Shown piece after piece: positions 34,109 through 44,254 of a stretch of DNA of 63,257 bases (position 1 is its first letter; each line of letters starts with the position of its first letter). The notes under the pieces are model-generated. The model did no database searches. It had not been told where the DNA came from and saw only the letters and a list, made by a program, of their open reading frames with translations. The stretch covers positions 1-63,257 of the forward strand of contig JAGRGQ010000014.1 of NCBI GenBank assembly GCA_020445405.1, read 5' to 3'. This stretch comes from Gammaproteobacteria bacterium (GTDB lineage: Bacteria > Pseudomonadota > Gammaproteobacteria > Chromatiales > Chromatiaceae). The translations under genes and the position numbers were made by a program.

Positions 34109-35191
34109 CTATATACATTTAATCTGGATTTGCGCTTTGCTCCCGCTTTCGGACCGGGTTATTTTCTTCGTTGCAGCCACTACCTCTTCAACGCCGATTG
34201 CCGCCATACAGTTGAATTCGCCATTGCATGTGGGCGAGCGCCTGCAGGGTGAACAGTTGAGTTTGTGATACAACACCAGTGCGTTGTCCCTTGTAGTCTC
34301 CAGATACGGACAGGTTGATCCGAACAGTGCAACCGTAGGCGTTGCGAAGGCTACGCCCATATGGGTCAGTCCGGTATCCACGCCGACCAGCAGTTTCGCC
34401 CGGCAGATCAACGCGGCAGCCTCAGCCAGAGTTGTTCTACCGGTCAGGTTGACGATCTTCCCATCCAGTCTCCTGGAAACCCGTTCAGAGGCTTCCCGGT
34501 CGCCGACACCTCCGAGCATGACCGGCGGCACGGCAAACTCCTGGCTCAGGCGCAGCACAAGCGCCGCCCAACGCTCCTCAAACCAGTGCTTCTGAGGCCT
34601 GGTGGTAAACGGGCAGACGACCAGATAACCGGATGACAGGCCCTCCCTCTCAAGCAGTTGCGATACGGATCGGCGATCGGATTCGCCAAGCGCCACCTGC
34701 ATTTCAAACGCACCTGTGGCCAACCCAAGTTGCTGTCCGAGGAAAAGGTATTCAGAGCCGATGCGATCCGGATCACCCCCGCGTGGCATCACCCTCGACA
34801 TCAGCCACTGGCTGCCTTCCCGGGAACCGAGTCCGATCCTCTCCCTGGCGCCGGAAAACCACGCAAGAACGCCGCTCTTCAATAATCCCTGCAGATCCAG
34901 CACCGAGTCGAATTGCCTTCTCATCAACTCCCGGCGAAACCTGCTTATTTCCCGCCAGAGCGCGAAAAAGCGGTTCTTTTCCCAGAGCTGCCTCCAGTCG
35001 GACTTTGGCCAGATGATCACCTCGTCCAGCTCGGGGTGGTGTATCAGTAATGGTGCCGCTGCCGGCTCCACGAGCCAGCTCAACCTGGCACTTGGAAAGC
35101 TTTGCTTCAATGCACTGATCAACGGCGAGGCGAATACCACGTCGCCGATGGCACTGAGACGGATAATCAGAATGTTGTCGCCATTGTTCAT
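34109..35191 (-). CDS. Glycosyltransferase family 9 (heptosyltransferase-like)
   Basis: From the ATG at 35189-35191 (MNNGDNILIIRLSAIGDVVFASPLI) the protein has 360 residues; the longer frame adds 22 basic residues without family support. The N-terminal IIRLSAIGDVV, FDSVLDLQGLLKSG and RIGLGSREGS and the C-terminal LVGVDTGLTHMGVAFATPTVALFGST are hallmarks of the WaaC/WaaF/WaaQ family that adds heptose to the LPS inner core from ADP-heptose. The donor would come from HldE. Four Cys residues near the end (NCSPCRRSPTCNGEFNC) are unusual-looking but occur in this family. Confidence 0.93.
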   Translation of the reverse strand: MNNGDNILIIRLSAIGDVVFASPLISALKQSFPSARLSWLVEPAAAPLLIHHPELDEVIIWPKSDWRQLWEKNRFFALWREISRFRRELMRRQFDSVLDLQGLLKSGVLAWFSGARERIGLGSREGSQWLMSRVMPRGGDPDRIGSEYLFLGQQLGLATGAFEMQVALGESDRRSVSQLLEREGLSSGYLVVCPFTTRPQKHWFEERWAALVLRLSQEFAVPPVMLGGVGDREASERVSRRLDGKIVNLTGRTTLAEAAALICRAKLLVGVDTGLTHMGVAFATPTVALFGSTCPYLETTRDNALVLYHKLNCSPCRRSPTCNGEFNCMAAIGVEEVVAATKKITRSESGSKAQIQIKCI

Positions 35192-35481
35192 CGTACGAAT
35201 GCGATAGCGCTGCAACCGAAGTTTTCGTTTACGCCTGGTATCGAGATATCGAAGCACACTTGCCGATCGGCGCCGGAGAAATTATTCAATCAATGGACCA
35301 CATCGGAAAGCGCGCCGGTTATTGTAACCCGGATATTGAATCTTTATCATGATACGCTAACTTTCAGGTGCGTGAAAAATAAGCTGTGGCGTTACAGACC
35401 GCTCCCAGTTCCGCAGCTTAACGTTCATTGCGCAGCTGTTTTCCGGAGATGCCTAGAAAGCGGCCCAGACCAGACCTCCGC

Positions 35482-36141
35482 ATGCTGCTATCCATAAAAT
35501 ACAATTTCCTGTTCGTGCATATCGCCAAGACCGGTGGCACCAGTGTACGCGCCGCGCTGCAACCACTGCGCTGGCGCGATCCCTGGTACTATGCACAGTT
35601 TATCTGCTCCCGGCTAAGCCACGCGAGCGGCCACCGCATAGGCAGTAAATTCCCGCGCCACGCGCGCATCATCGCGGCGCAGGAGATGCTGCCCGAGGAA
35701 TTTTTCAGGGCGCTCTTCAAATTTGCGATGGTGCGCAACCCCTGGGACCTGCAAGTAAGCTCCTACCACCATATCCGCAGGGAGCGACCGCACCTGATTG
35801 ACCATCTGGAGGACTTCGAACAGTTCATTCGCTGGAAACTGGATCCGGAGCGCCCGTACCAGTACCACATCGATACGTCAATCCAGTCGCAACTGGACTA
35901 TCTGGTCGACCGGAGCGAAAACCTCCTGGTCGACTACATCGGTCGCTACGAAAACCTGCACGACGATTTCCAACATGTCTGCGAAGTGCTGGACATTAAA
36001 CCAACGCGGCTGCCCCACAAAAGGGAGGCCAGGGACCGGAAGAAGGATTACCGCAGCTACTATTCGGATGAACTGGCATCACTGGTGGAAAACTATTTCG
36101 CCAGAGATATCTCTGCTCTGGGCTATAGGTTCGACCCCTGA
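35482..36141 (+). CDS. Sulfotransferase family 2-like (carbohydrate sulfotransferase type)
   Basis: The 219-residue protein is read from the ATG at 35482, just before the core; an upstream TTG (35428) would add 18 residues. It has the PAPS 5'-loop NFLFVHIAKTGGTSVRAAL and the 3'-phosphate element FKFAMVRNPWDLQVSSYHHIR, followed by YRSYYSDELASLVENYFARDI, the end typical of the Sulfotransfer_2 group that acts on carbohydrates. It is the third sulfotransferase of the cluster and from a third subfamily. The 290 bp before it, up to the divergent GT9 start, contain no other gene. Confidence 0.9.
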   Translation: MLLSIKYNFLFVHIAKTGGTSVRAALQPLRWRDPWYYAQFICSRLSHASGHRIGSKFPRHARIIAAQEMLPEEFFRALFKFAMVRNPWDLQVSSYHHIRRERPHLIDHLEDFEQFIRWKLDPERPYQYHIDTSIQSQLDYLVDRSENLLVDYIGRYENLHDDFQHVCEVLDIKPTRLPHKREARDRKKDYRSYYSDELASLVENYFARDISALGYRFDP

Positions 36142-36266
36142 TCGGCCTCCACCCGGAACCGGGACCTTTTGCAGAACCATCTTAATGGCGCATGCCGGAA
36201 CGACTGAAAATGTCGCTTCCGGACTGAGACCGACTGTCCGCTCAACCCGCGGGTGTTGTATTCAGG

Positions 36267-36452
36267 CTAATCCTTTAATTGATATACGGCGCCGCAGTAG
36301 GGACAGCTGACACGCTCGCCGCCTTTTTTCAACGGGATATAGACTCTCGGGTGAAGCTCGGCCGGATTCGTGCCTGCATTGGGACAGCTCAGGGGAAGCT
36401 GCTTGCGGCTCACTTCGATCACTTTGCGGGCGGTTGCGGTTGCTTCGGACAT
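36267..36452 (-). CDS. CHCC-type zinc-finger protein
   Basis: A 61-residue protein of the zf-CHCC family: a Cys in LPLSCPNAG, His in ELHPRVYIPL and the pair CPYCG near the end make a Cys-His-Cys-Cys metal site, as in the NDUFS6-like small proteins of proteobacteria. Its molecular role in bacteria is not established. It lies 16 bp downstream of ilvE on the same strand and is probably co-transcribed, an arrangement common in proteobacteria. Confidence 0.9.
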   Translation of the reverse strand: MSEATATARKVIEVSRKQLPLSCPNAGTNPAELHPRVYIPLKKGGERVSCPYCGAVYQLKD

Positions 36453-36468
36453 CGCTCTCTCCAGACAC

Positions 36469-37395
36469 TCAAATATAAGTCAACCATTCAGGGTGCTGCT
36501 TGCGGCGCCCCTCCACCTGGTCGAAATAGAGCGTCTGCAGTCGCTCGGTGATCGGGCCGCGGGTGCCGTCGCCGATGACCCGGTTGTCCAGCTCGCGAAT
36601 GGGCGTCACTTCCGCAGCGGAACCGGTGAAGAACGCCTCATCCGCGATATAGATTTCGTCCCGGGTTATGCGTCTTTCCACAATCTCCATTCCCAGCTCT
36701 TCTCTGGCCAGCGTCATTATGGTTTTACGGGTAATCCCGTCCAGCGCGGAGGTCAGGTCGGGCGTGAAGATTGCGCCGTCGCGTACGATGAAGATATTCT
36801 CACCCGATCCCTCCATCACATAGCCGTTGGTGTCCAGCAGCAGCGCCTCATCATAGCCATCGGTAAGCGCCTCCTGCAATGCCAGCATGGAGTTGGTGTA
36901 GTTGCCGGTGGACTTGGCGCGGCACATGGTGACGTTGACATGGTGGCGATTAAACGACGAGGTGCGAATCCGGATCCCCTTCTTCAGATTCTCCTCACCC
37001 AGATACGCACCCCACTCCCAGGCGGCTATTGAGGTATGAACCCTCAGATTGTCGGCTCGCAGGCCCATCCCCTCGGAACCGAGAAAACAGAATGGACGGA
37101 TATAGGCTGACGACAACCCATTGATCCGCACCGCCTCCACCTGCGCCGCGTTCAGCGTCGCCGCATCGTAGGGTACTTTCATTCCCAGAATTCGTGCCGA
37201 ATCCAGCAGTCTGCGGGTGTGATCCTCCAGGCGAAAGATGGCCGGGCCGCGATCGGTCGCATAAGCGCGGACCCCCTCTATCACGCCCATACCATAGTGC
37301 AGCGTGTGGGTCAGCACGTGGATCTTTGCATCGCGCCAGGGCACCATCTCTCCATCAAGCCAGATCCACCCGTCACGATCTGCGAAATTCGACAT
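36469..37395 (-). CDS. ilvE: Branched-chain amino acid aminotransferase
   Basis: The 308-residue class IV PLP aminotransferase interconverts Leu, Ile and Val with their 2-oxo acids, using glutamate/2-oxoglutarate. It has DGEMVPWRDAKIHVLTH at the start, HYGMGVIEGVRAY, RTSSFNRHHVNV, the PLP lysine in CRAKSTGNYTNS, and YVMEGSGENIFIVRDG with the phosphate-binding loop. The length is typical. The 134 bp upstream, up to the glnE stop, would carry its promoter. Confidence 0.97.
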   Translation of the reverse strand: MSNFADRDGWIWLDGEMVPWRDAKIHVLTHTLHYGMGVIEGVRAYATDRGPAIFRLEDHTRRLLDSARILGMKVPYDAATLNAAQVEAVRINGLSSAYIRPFCFLGSEGMGLRADNLRVHTSIAAWEWGAYLGEENLKKGIRIRTSSFNRHHVNVTMCRAKSTGNYTNSMLALQEALTDGYDEALLLDTNGYVMEGSGENIFIVRDGAIFTPDLTSALDGITRKTIMTLAREELGMEIVERRITRDEIYIADEAFFTGSAAEVTPIRELDNRVIGDGTRGPITERLQTLYFDQVEGRRKQHPEWLTYI

Positions 37396-37529
37396 CTCTC
37401 TTCTCCAAACGGCAATAGAAAACCGCCTCCAGATGAGGCTGAAAACGACTGAACCACCTGCCAGGCAGGTTATCAGGCCTGCTACCGCATCTTACCAAAA
37501 TCTGCATGCGGGAAACGCATGCTTTATCT

Positions 37530-40391
37530 TTATATCACGCCGGATAACATTACCGCCTGCCACTGTCGCGTGACCAGACGCCGCTCTTCCAGCAACTCCC
37601 CTTCGCCAATCAATCCAGGCAATTCACCCAATGCATTGCGATGGAAAACGGCGCGCAGTTTCCGGTAGGCGTCCGACAATCCGTCCGCGGCCTCCCGTTG
37701 CAGCAACCGATGTGCGGCCAGCGACTCCAACAGGCGGATGTTATCCGTCCACTTCAGTAGATCGGGGTGTTTGAATGCCCAGCGCAGGACAGCGTATTGA
37801 ACCATAAATTCGATATCCGTGATACCGCCAACCCCCTGTTTTATATCGAAACCCAGTTTGCCGCTCTTGTCCTGCGCGGCGCGCATCTTCTCCCGCATCT
37901 CACACACTTCGGCACGCAGCTTTTCAGGATCCCTCTCGCGTCCCAGCACGTCCTGCCTGATCCGTTGAAAACGCTCTGCCACCTTTCGGTCTCCGGCGAC
38001 AAAACGCGCACGCAGCAATGCCTGATGCTCCCAGGTCCAGGCGTCTTCCTTTTGATAGTGCTCAAAGGCATCGAGTGAGCTGACCAACATGCCCGAATTT
38101 CCATTGGGGCGCAATCGCATATCGATTTCGTAGAGCAGGCCGGACGAGGTGCGGGTGGTGAGCATGTGGATAATCCGCTGCCCGAGTCGGACGTAGAAAA
38201 CATCGTTGGAAACCTGGCGCTCACCGGAGGTAACGGCATTCGTTTTTTGACTTCCATGCAGAAACACCAGATCCAGATCGGATTTATATCCGAGTTCCAG
38301 GCCCCCCAGCTTACCGTAGCCGATAACCGCAAAACCCTTGTCTCCCGCTGCAACACCCTCGGGATAGCCGTATTTTGCAGTCAGGTCCCGCCAGCTGTGC
38401 TCCAATACCTGGTGCAACAATGTCTCCGCAATGTCCGTCAGATAATCGCTCACCACCATCAGTGGAATAATGCCCGTGATATCGGCGGCGGCAACACGCA
38501 GTTTGTTGCTGTTGGCGAACTGACGCATACGATCCAACTGCTGTTCCTGATCGTCCGGATCGGCAGCCGACAGCAATGCGTCCAACTCGAGCCGGAGATC
38601 CTTGCCGTTCAAAGGAGAATAGAGCCGTCGCGGATCCAGCATTTCATCCAGCAACAGCGGAAACTGGGTTATCTGCTGGGCAATCCATGGACTGATTCCG
38701 GCGAGGCGCACCAACTGGGAAAGCGCTATCGGGCTTTCAAGCAGCAGCGCCAGATAGGCCGTTCTTTGGGTGATCGCCTCGAGCAGATTGAGCAGTCGCT
38801 CCAGCGTTACGTCCGCGTTCCCCGAGTTGCTGACCGCCGCAAGCATCAGTGGCATCAACTGCTCCATGCGCTCCCCCCCGCGTGTGCCCAATCCGCGGTA
38901 CGCCAGGGAATTGCGGAAAGCCTCCAGTCGGCCGAGTACCTGCGCCCCGTGACTGAAGCCGGCCTGTTCCAGAAATTCAATTGCCTGGTCACCCTCCACC
39001 TGACACTCCCAGACCGCCTGCAGACGTTGACCGGCCGGGTCCTCTTCTGTGTGCGGGGAGGCAAAAACCTTGTCAAAATTTTCCTGAACCCGCTTGCGGT
39101 GCCGCTTCAACTGCTCGGAAAAAGCGCGCCAGCCAGGGTAGCTCATGGCGCGGGCGAGACGAAGGCGCCCCAGATCATCCTCGGGCAGCAGATGGGTCTG
39201 ACGATCCTGCCAGGCCTGCAGCCGGTTCTCCGTCAGGCGTAAAAACACATAGGCCTCCGTCAGATCCTGAACGTCGGAATCCGGCAGCAGTTTCCGTTCG
39301 GCCAACAGCGCCAGAACCGGCACTATCGGACGGCGCTGTAACTCAGGATCGTGCCCCCCGCGAATCAGCTGAAAGGCCTGACCGATAAACTCTATCTCGC
39401 GAATGCCTCCCGGTCCCAGTTTGACATTGTCGGCGATACCCTTGCGCAGAAGCTCCCGGCCAATCAGGCGCTTCATTTTCCGGATTGACTCAAAAGCGCC
39501 GAAATCCAGATAGCGGCGGTAGACGAAAGGTCTGAGCATCGCCATAAGCTGGGTTCCCGCCGCTGCCTCTCCGGCTATCACCCGCGCCTTGATCATCGCA
39601 TAACGCTCCCAGGCACGCGCATGGGTCGCGTAGTAGTCCTCCATTGCATCGAAACAGATGGCCAGTGGACCGGCGTCGCCGAACGGACGCAGCCTCGCAT
39701 CCACACGGAACACGAAACCATCGACTGTTTGGGCGCTCAGCGCCTTGATCAGCTGCTGGCAGAGACGAATGAAAAACTGTTCATTGGATATTCTGCGCGC
39801 CCCTTCGACCTCACCCTGTTGCGGATAAGTGAATATAAGATCGATATCCGACGAGAGATTCAGCTCGCGCGCGCCCAGTTTACCCATACCGAGAACGAGC
39901 AGAGATTGCTGCTCCCCTGACTGACTGCGGGGCACTCCCCAGGACTTCAGCGCCCAGTCATACAACAGATCCAGCGTCTGCTGAACCATCGCATCCGCCA
40001 GTGCGGAGAGATCTTCCAGCGTCTGGAAAAGCGGCGCGGAACGCACCAGATCCCGCCAGATTATGCGCACCAGCTCCCGGCGGCGCACCTGCCGCAGCTG
40101 CCGGTGCAGATCAGCTTCTGACGTTACCCCCGCGAGCTTCTCCCGCAGACGCTGCGCCATCTCCCCAGCCGGGTATTGACGCTGCAGATCCCCGCTGTCT
40201 GCGAGTTCCACGAGCAAGGCCGGCTCCCGCATACAGCTCTGGACGACATAGTCGCTGCCCTCCCAGACCCGGTGCAGTTGATCAACAAAAGCGCCATCCG
40301 GTTCAAACCTCAGGCTCTGCCCGGCAGCAGCCTGCCGCCAGGCCCCCCAGCGATGCTCGACCTCTTCACGCAATTTTTCCGTTAGATCCAT
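37530..40391 (-). CDS. glnE: Bifunctional glutamine synthetase adenylyltransferase/deadenylase
   Basis: The ATG at 40389-40391 gives 953 residues, the normal GlnE length; a longer frame adds 82 residues that run back through the upstream tandem repeat. Two nucleotidyltransferase halves are visible, each with a GKLG..EL..(S)SD(I/L)D motif: MGKLGARELNLSSDIDLIFTY (N-terminal, deadenylylation) and GYGKLGGLELGYKSDLDLVFLH (C-terminal, adenylylation). Each is followed by GPGGIREIEF or GVGGITDIEF. GlnE adjusts glutamine synthetase activity in response to PII and glutamine. Confidence 0.96.
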   Translation of the reverse strand: MDLTEKLREEVEHRWGAWRQAAAGQSLRFEPDGAFVDQLHRVWEGSDYVVQSCMREPALLVELADSGDLQRQYPAGEMAQRLREKLAGVTSEADLHRQLRQVRRRELVRIIWRDLVRSAPLFQTLEDLSALADAMVQQTLDLLYDWALKSWGVPRSQSGEQQSLLVLGMGKLGARELNLSSDIDLIFTYPQQGEVEGARRISNEQFFIRLCQQLIKALSAQTVDGFVFRVDARLRPFGDAGPLAICFDAMEDYYATHARAWERYAMIKARVIAGEAAAGTQLMAMLRPFVYRRYLDFGAFESIRKMKRLIGRELLRKGIADNVKLGPGGIREIEFIGQAFQLIRGGHDPELQRRPIVPVLALLAERKLLPDSDVQDLTEAYVFLRLTENRLQAWQDRQTHLLPEDDLGRLRLARAMSYPGWRAFSEQLKRHRKRVQENFDKVFASPHTEEDPAGQRLQAVWECQVEGDQAIEFLEQAGFSHGAQVLGRLEAFRNSLAYRGLGTRGGERMEQLMPLMLAAVSNSGNADVTLERLLNLLEAITQRTAYLALLLESPIALSQLVRLAGISPWIAQQITQFPLLLDEMLDPRRLYSPLNGKDLRLELDALLSAADPDDQEQQLDRMRQFANSNKLRVAAADITGIIPLMVVSDYLTDIAETLLHQVLEHSWRDLTAKYGYPEGVAAGDKGFAVIGYGKLGGLELGYKSDLDLVFLHGSQKTNAVTSGERQVSNDVFYVRLGQRIIHMLTTRTSSGLLYEIDMRLRPNGNSGMLVSSLDAFEHYQKEDAWTWEHQALLRARFVAGDRKVAERFQRIRQDVLGRERDPEKLRAEVCEMREKMRAAQDKSGKLGFDIKQGVGGITDIEFMVQYAVLRWAFKHPDLLKWTDNIRLLESLAAHRLLQREAADGLSDAYRKLRAVFHRNALGELPGLIGEGELLEERRLVTRQWQAVMLSGVI

Positions 40392-40478
40392 AGCATTTTC
40401 CGTGTTGGATAATTGGCTGGCGCCCTTTCCGGAAACAACCTCCCCCATCAACCCAGCTATCGAAGCAGCTCTATGGGG

Positions 40479-40526
40479 GCGCCCGAAGGAAGTGCCCTTG
40501 GGGTGCGCCCGAAGGAAGTGCCCTTG
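40479..40526. repeat. Two-copy 26-bp tandem repeat
   Basis: The 22-mer gcgcccgaaggaagtgccct+tg occurs at 40479-40500 and again at 40505-40526, exactly 26 bp apart. It lies about 90 bp upstream of the glnE start. The unit contains short inverted elements (gggc...gccc). It looks like a small genomic repeat; no function is assigned. Confidence 0.8.
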
Positions 40527-40720
40527 AGGCGAAAATACCATCCAGCATCCTGTCGAATTATCCGGACCCCGCCCTTTTGCCGGGGTGACGAGGTTTAGAT
40601 GCCCAAGTTTCTCCGGTAAATGGGTGTCGGCATGCATCTAATGCCGGAAACCGGGCAGCGTTGCTGTAATTCTACAGACAACCGGCTTTCAATTGGGGGG
40701 AATGTGTACTCTCTACAGAT

Positions 40721-40744
40721 AAAAAAGCCCCGCCGAAGCGGGGC
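40721..40744 (-). terminator. Rho-independent terminator of groESL
   Basis: Read on the minus strand: a perfect GCCCCGC/GCGGGGC stem (40727-40733 with 40738-40744), a TTCG loop, and a run of six T (40721-40726). It begins 32 bp after the groEL stop. Confidence 0.93.
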
Positions 40745-40776
40745 TTTAGGAGCTGGGAGTGGTACCCGGGTGAGCG

Positions 40777-42450
<1,674 letters not shown>

Positions 42451-42479
42451 TCAGTTGTGAATGGGTTTGGGTGTTGGCC

Positions 42480-42770
42480 TCAGCCCTCAATGACGCCCAT
42501 GATGTCGTCTTCGCGCATCACCAGCAGGTCTTTATCGCCGATCTTCACTTCCGTACCGGAATATTTGCCAAACAGCACCCGGTCGCCGACTTTCACGTCC
42601 AGCGGGCGGGATTCGCCGCTATCGAGAACTTTGCCGTTGCCTACAGCCACCACTTCACCCTGCACGGGCTTTTCGGTAGCGCTGTCGGGCAGTACGATGC
42701 CACCCGCGCTGGTGCGCTCCTCTTCCATACGACGAATGACCACACGATCTTGCAGCGGACGAATATTCAT
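42480..42770 (-). CDS. groS: Co-chaperonin GroES (10 kDa subunit)
   Basis: The 96-residue protein matches GroES throughout: [18 protein letters not shown], the mobile loop with [24 protein letters not shown] and [13 protein letters not shown]. It caps the GroEL ring. It is the first gene of the groESL operon, preceded by a sigma-70 type promoter and a CIRCE operator. Confidence 0.99.
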   Translation of the reverse strand: MNIRPLQDRVVIRRMEEERTSAGGIVLPDSATEKPVQGEVVAVGNGKVLDSGESRPLDVKVGDRVLFGKYSGTEVKIGDKDLLVMREDDIMGVIEG

Positions 42771-42836
42771 CTACCGGTCTCTCCTGATTTAACTGGTTAA
42801 TATTTCGATTATCACGATATCCGGGGGTGCTTTTGT

Positions 42837-42863
42837 TAGCACTCATCCCGACTGAGTGCCAAT
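42837..42863. promoter_or_regulatory. CIRCE operator (HrcA binding site) of groESL
   Basis: TTAGCACTC (42837-42845), a 9-bp spacer and GAGTGCCAA (42855-42863) match the CIRCE consensus TTAGCACTC-N9-GAGTGCTAA with one mismatch in the second arm. It overlaps the -10 end of the groES promoter, so binding of HrcA would block transcription until heat shock. Confidence 0.95.
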
Positions 42864-42889
42864 ATTAGGGTTGCATACGCGATAGTCAA
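42862..42889 (-). promoter_or_regulatory. Sigma-70 type promoter of groESL
   Basis: On the minus strand, -35 TTGACT (42884-42889) and -10 TAATAT (42862-42867) are separated by 16 bp. The CIRCE element begins at the -10 box. The groES start is about 92 bp downstream of the -10. Confidence 0.8.
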
Positions 42890-42910
42890 GGGAGAGAGGG
42901 GAAATTTTCC

Positions 42911-42966
42911 AAAAAAAAACCCGGTTACGGAAAAAAAGCGGAAAATCAGGCGCGACGAGCGCGCGC
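42911..42966 (-). terminator. Possible terminator after the M14 peptidase-like gene
   Basis: Directly after the stop at 42971, the minus strand carries GCGCGCGCTCGTCGCGC (a 5-bp GC stem), followed some bases later by T-runs (complement of the A7 and A9 runs at 42911-42937). The stem and T-runs are not adjacent, so this is only a candidate. Confidence 0.35.
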
Positions 42967-42970
42967 GGGA

Positions 42971-43990
42971 TCATAACAGATGATCGTTATAGCGCTCCAT
43001 CAGATAACCGAGACAGTCCTGGCGCACAACCCGCCGATCCCGGGTTAGCATTGAGGGCATAACCGGAAGCCGCAGCTTCAGCTCCCCGCCTTCGAAGGAA
43101 AAATAGCGCTGGAGGACATCGTTTCCGTGCTCATCGATCACCTCCAGTGCGTTGCTGCAGCCAGGCTTTATCCAGCCAATCCGTGTACCACGGGCCAGCT
43201 CTCTGAAATTGAGGTAATCCAGATCCTCCTCAAAGCGGATATCCACCTCCTCCTCCCCAAAGCCAAAAGTCGTCTCCTCCGGCACCTTGACGGTTGCCAC
43301 CGTATGAAAGAGATCGATATCGTGGGGGGATACGGGATGATCGGGGTGCTGCGCCAGATGCAGACAGGCATGCAGGTAGTCGCGGGCATGCTCTACCCCG
43401 TTGAGTTGGCCGGGTTTGCCGCACTCAAGTGTCACTGCCGGGCAAATTCTGGACATCGCCAGCGACTGCACCCCACAGGGCCGGATAAAATAGACAACGG
43501 TTCGTCCAAACATGGTCGCCAGGTGCAGGAAGCGGTTGTCGATGACGTTGACACAGGCGTAATGGGGATTCATTCCGGTATTGTTATGGACATCGATGCT
43601 GGCAAACACCTCACGCGCCGCCATCGTCCCCATCACCTGCCGCATCAGTTCGTGCTCCGCGGTACCCCGGTCCTCGCAGCCGGGCCAGACCCGGTTGTAA
43701 TCGGGCTGCCCGTCAAGCCGGCGCAAGCCCACTGCGGCAGCTGAAACATTGCTGATAAAAAGACTCAGCGCGCGCGGCAGTTCCTCCGTTTGCGATGCAT
43801 AGGGGCGCAACAATGCACGCACCGCCTCCCAGCCCGTTGTCTCGTTCCCATGCATGAGTACCGTGACCAGAAGCGGCGCCTGGCGGCGTCCCTCGAGGTG
43901 GATCAATGTCGGACCGCCCAGCGCAGCCTGTAACTGAGTGGCTTCCAGATCGAGCAGACCGGGCGGGATATGATCGAGCTCTTTTAACAT
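42971..43990 (-). CDS. M14-type metallopeptidase / succinylglutamate desuccinylase-aspartoacylase family protein
   Basis: The 339-residue protein has the zinc site of the AstE/AspA branch of M14 enzymes: HGNE in VTVLMHGNETTGWE, a second His in SIDVHNNTGMNPHYAC and the catalytic Glu in VTLECGKPG. Members cleave an acyl group or a C-terminal residue from small amidated substrates. The natural substrate is not evident, and the gene is not in an arginine-catabolism (ast) operon. It is transcribed toward groESL and stands alone, 264 bp from the next gene. Confidence 0.88.
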   Translation of the reverse strand: MLKELDHIPPGLLDLEATQLQAALGGPTLIHLEGRRQAPLLVTVLMHGNETTGWEAVRALLRPYASQTEELPRALSLFISNVSAAAVGLRRLDGQPDYNRVWPGCEDRGTAEHELMRQVMGTMAAREVFASIDVHNNTGMNPHYACVNVIDNRFLHLATMFGRTVVYFIRPCGVQSLAMSRICPAVTLECGKPGQLNGVEHARDYLHACLHLAQHPDHPVSPHDIDLFHTVATVKVPEETTFGFGEEEVDIRFEEDLDYLNFRELARGTRIGWIKPGCSNALEVIDEHGNDVLQRYFSFEGGELKLRLPVMPSMLTRDRRVVRQDCLGYLMERYNDHLL

Positions 43991-44254
43991 CGGTACCCTG
44001 TATCTGATAACCCCTGAATTTCAGCAATCTTCAGGATTTGGAAACTCCGGCAGACAGTTCTCTCGCGAAGACGCCGACTACGCAGAGATTAAAACCATTT
44101 TGGAGAGATTTACAGTGTTGACAACTTGGGACACCCGGACTTCTTCGGGCCGTTAATTTTCTCCAGCGATGGTTGCGGCTCTGCGAGATAACATATCGGA
44201 CCGCATTACCGTAATCTCTGGCAACAGGGACTCAATGGTAATCCTGATTTCTTG

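Larger units (their letters stand above)
40392..40776. other. Intergenic region between groEL and glnE
   Basis: About 385 bp without a gene. It holds a 26-bp-period tandem repeat (40479-40526) close to the start of glnE, the terminator of groESL (40721-40744), and presumably the glnE promoter, for which no clear -35/-10 pair was seen. Confidence 0.6.
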
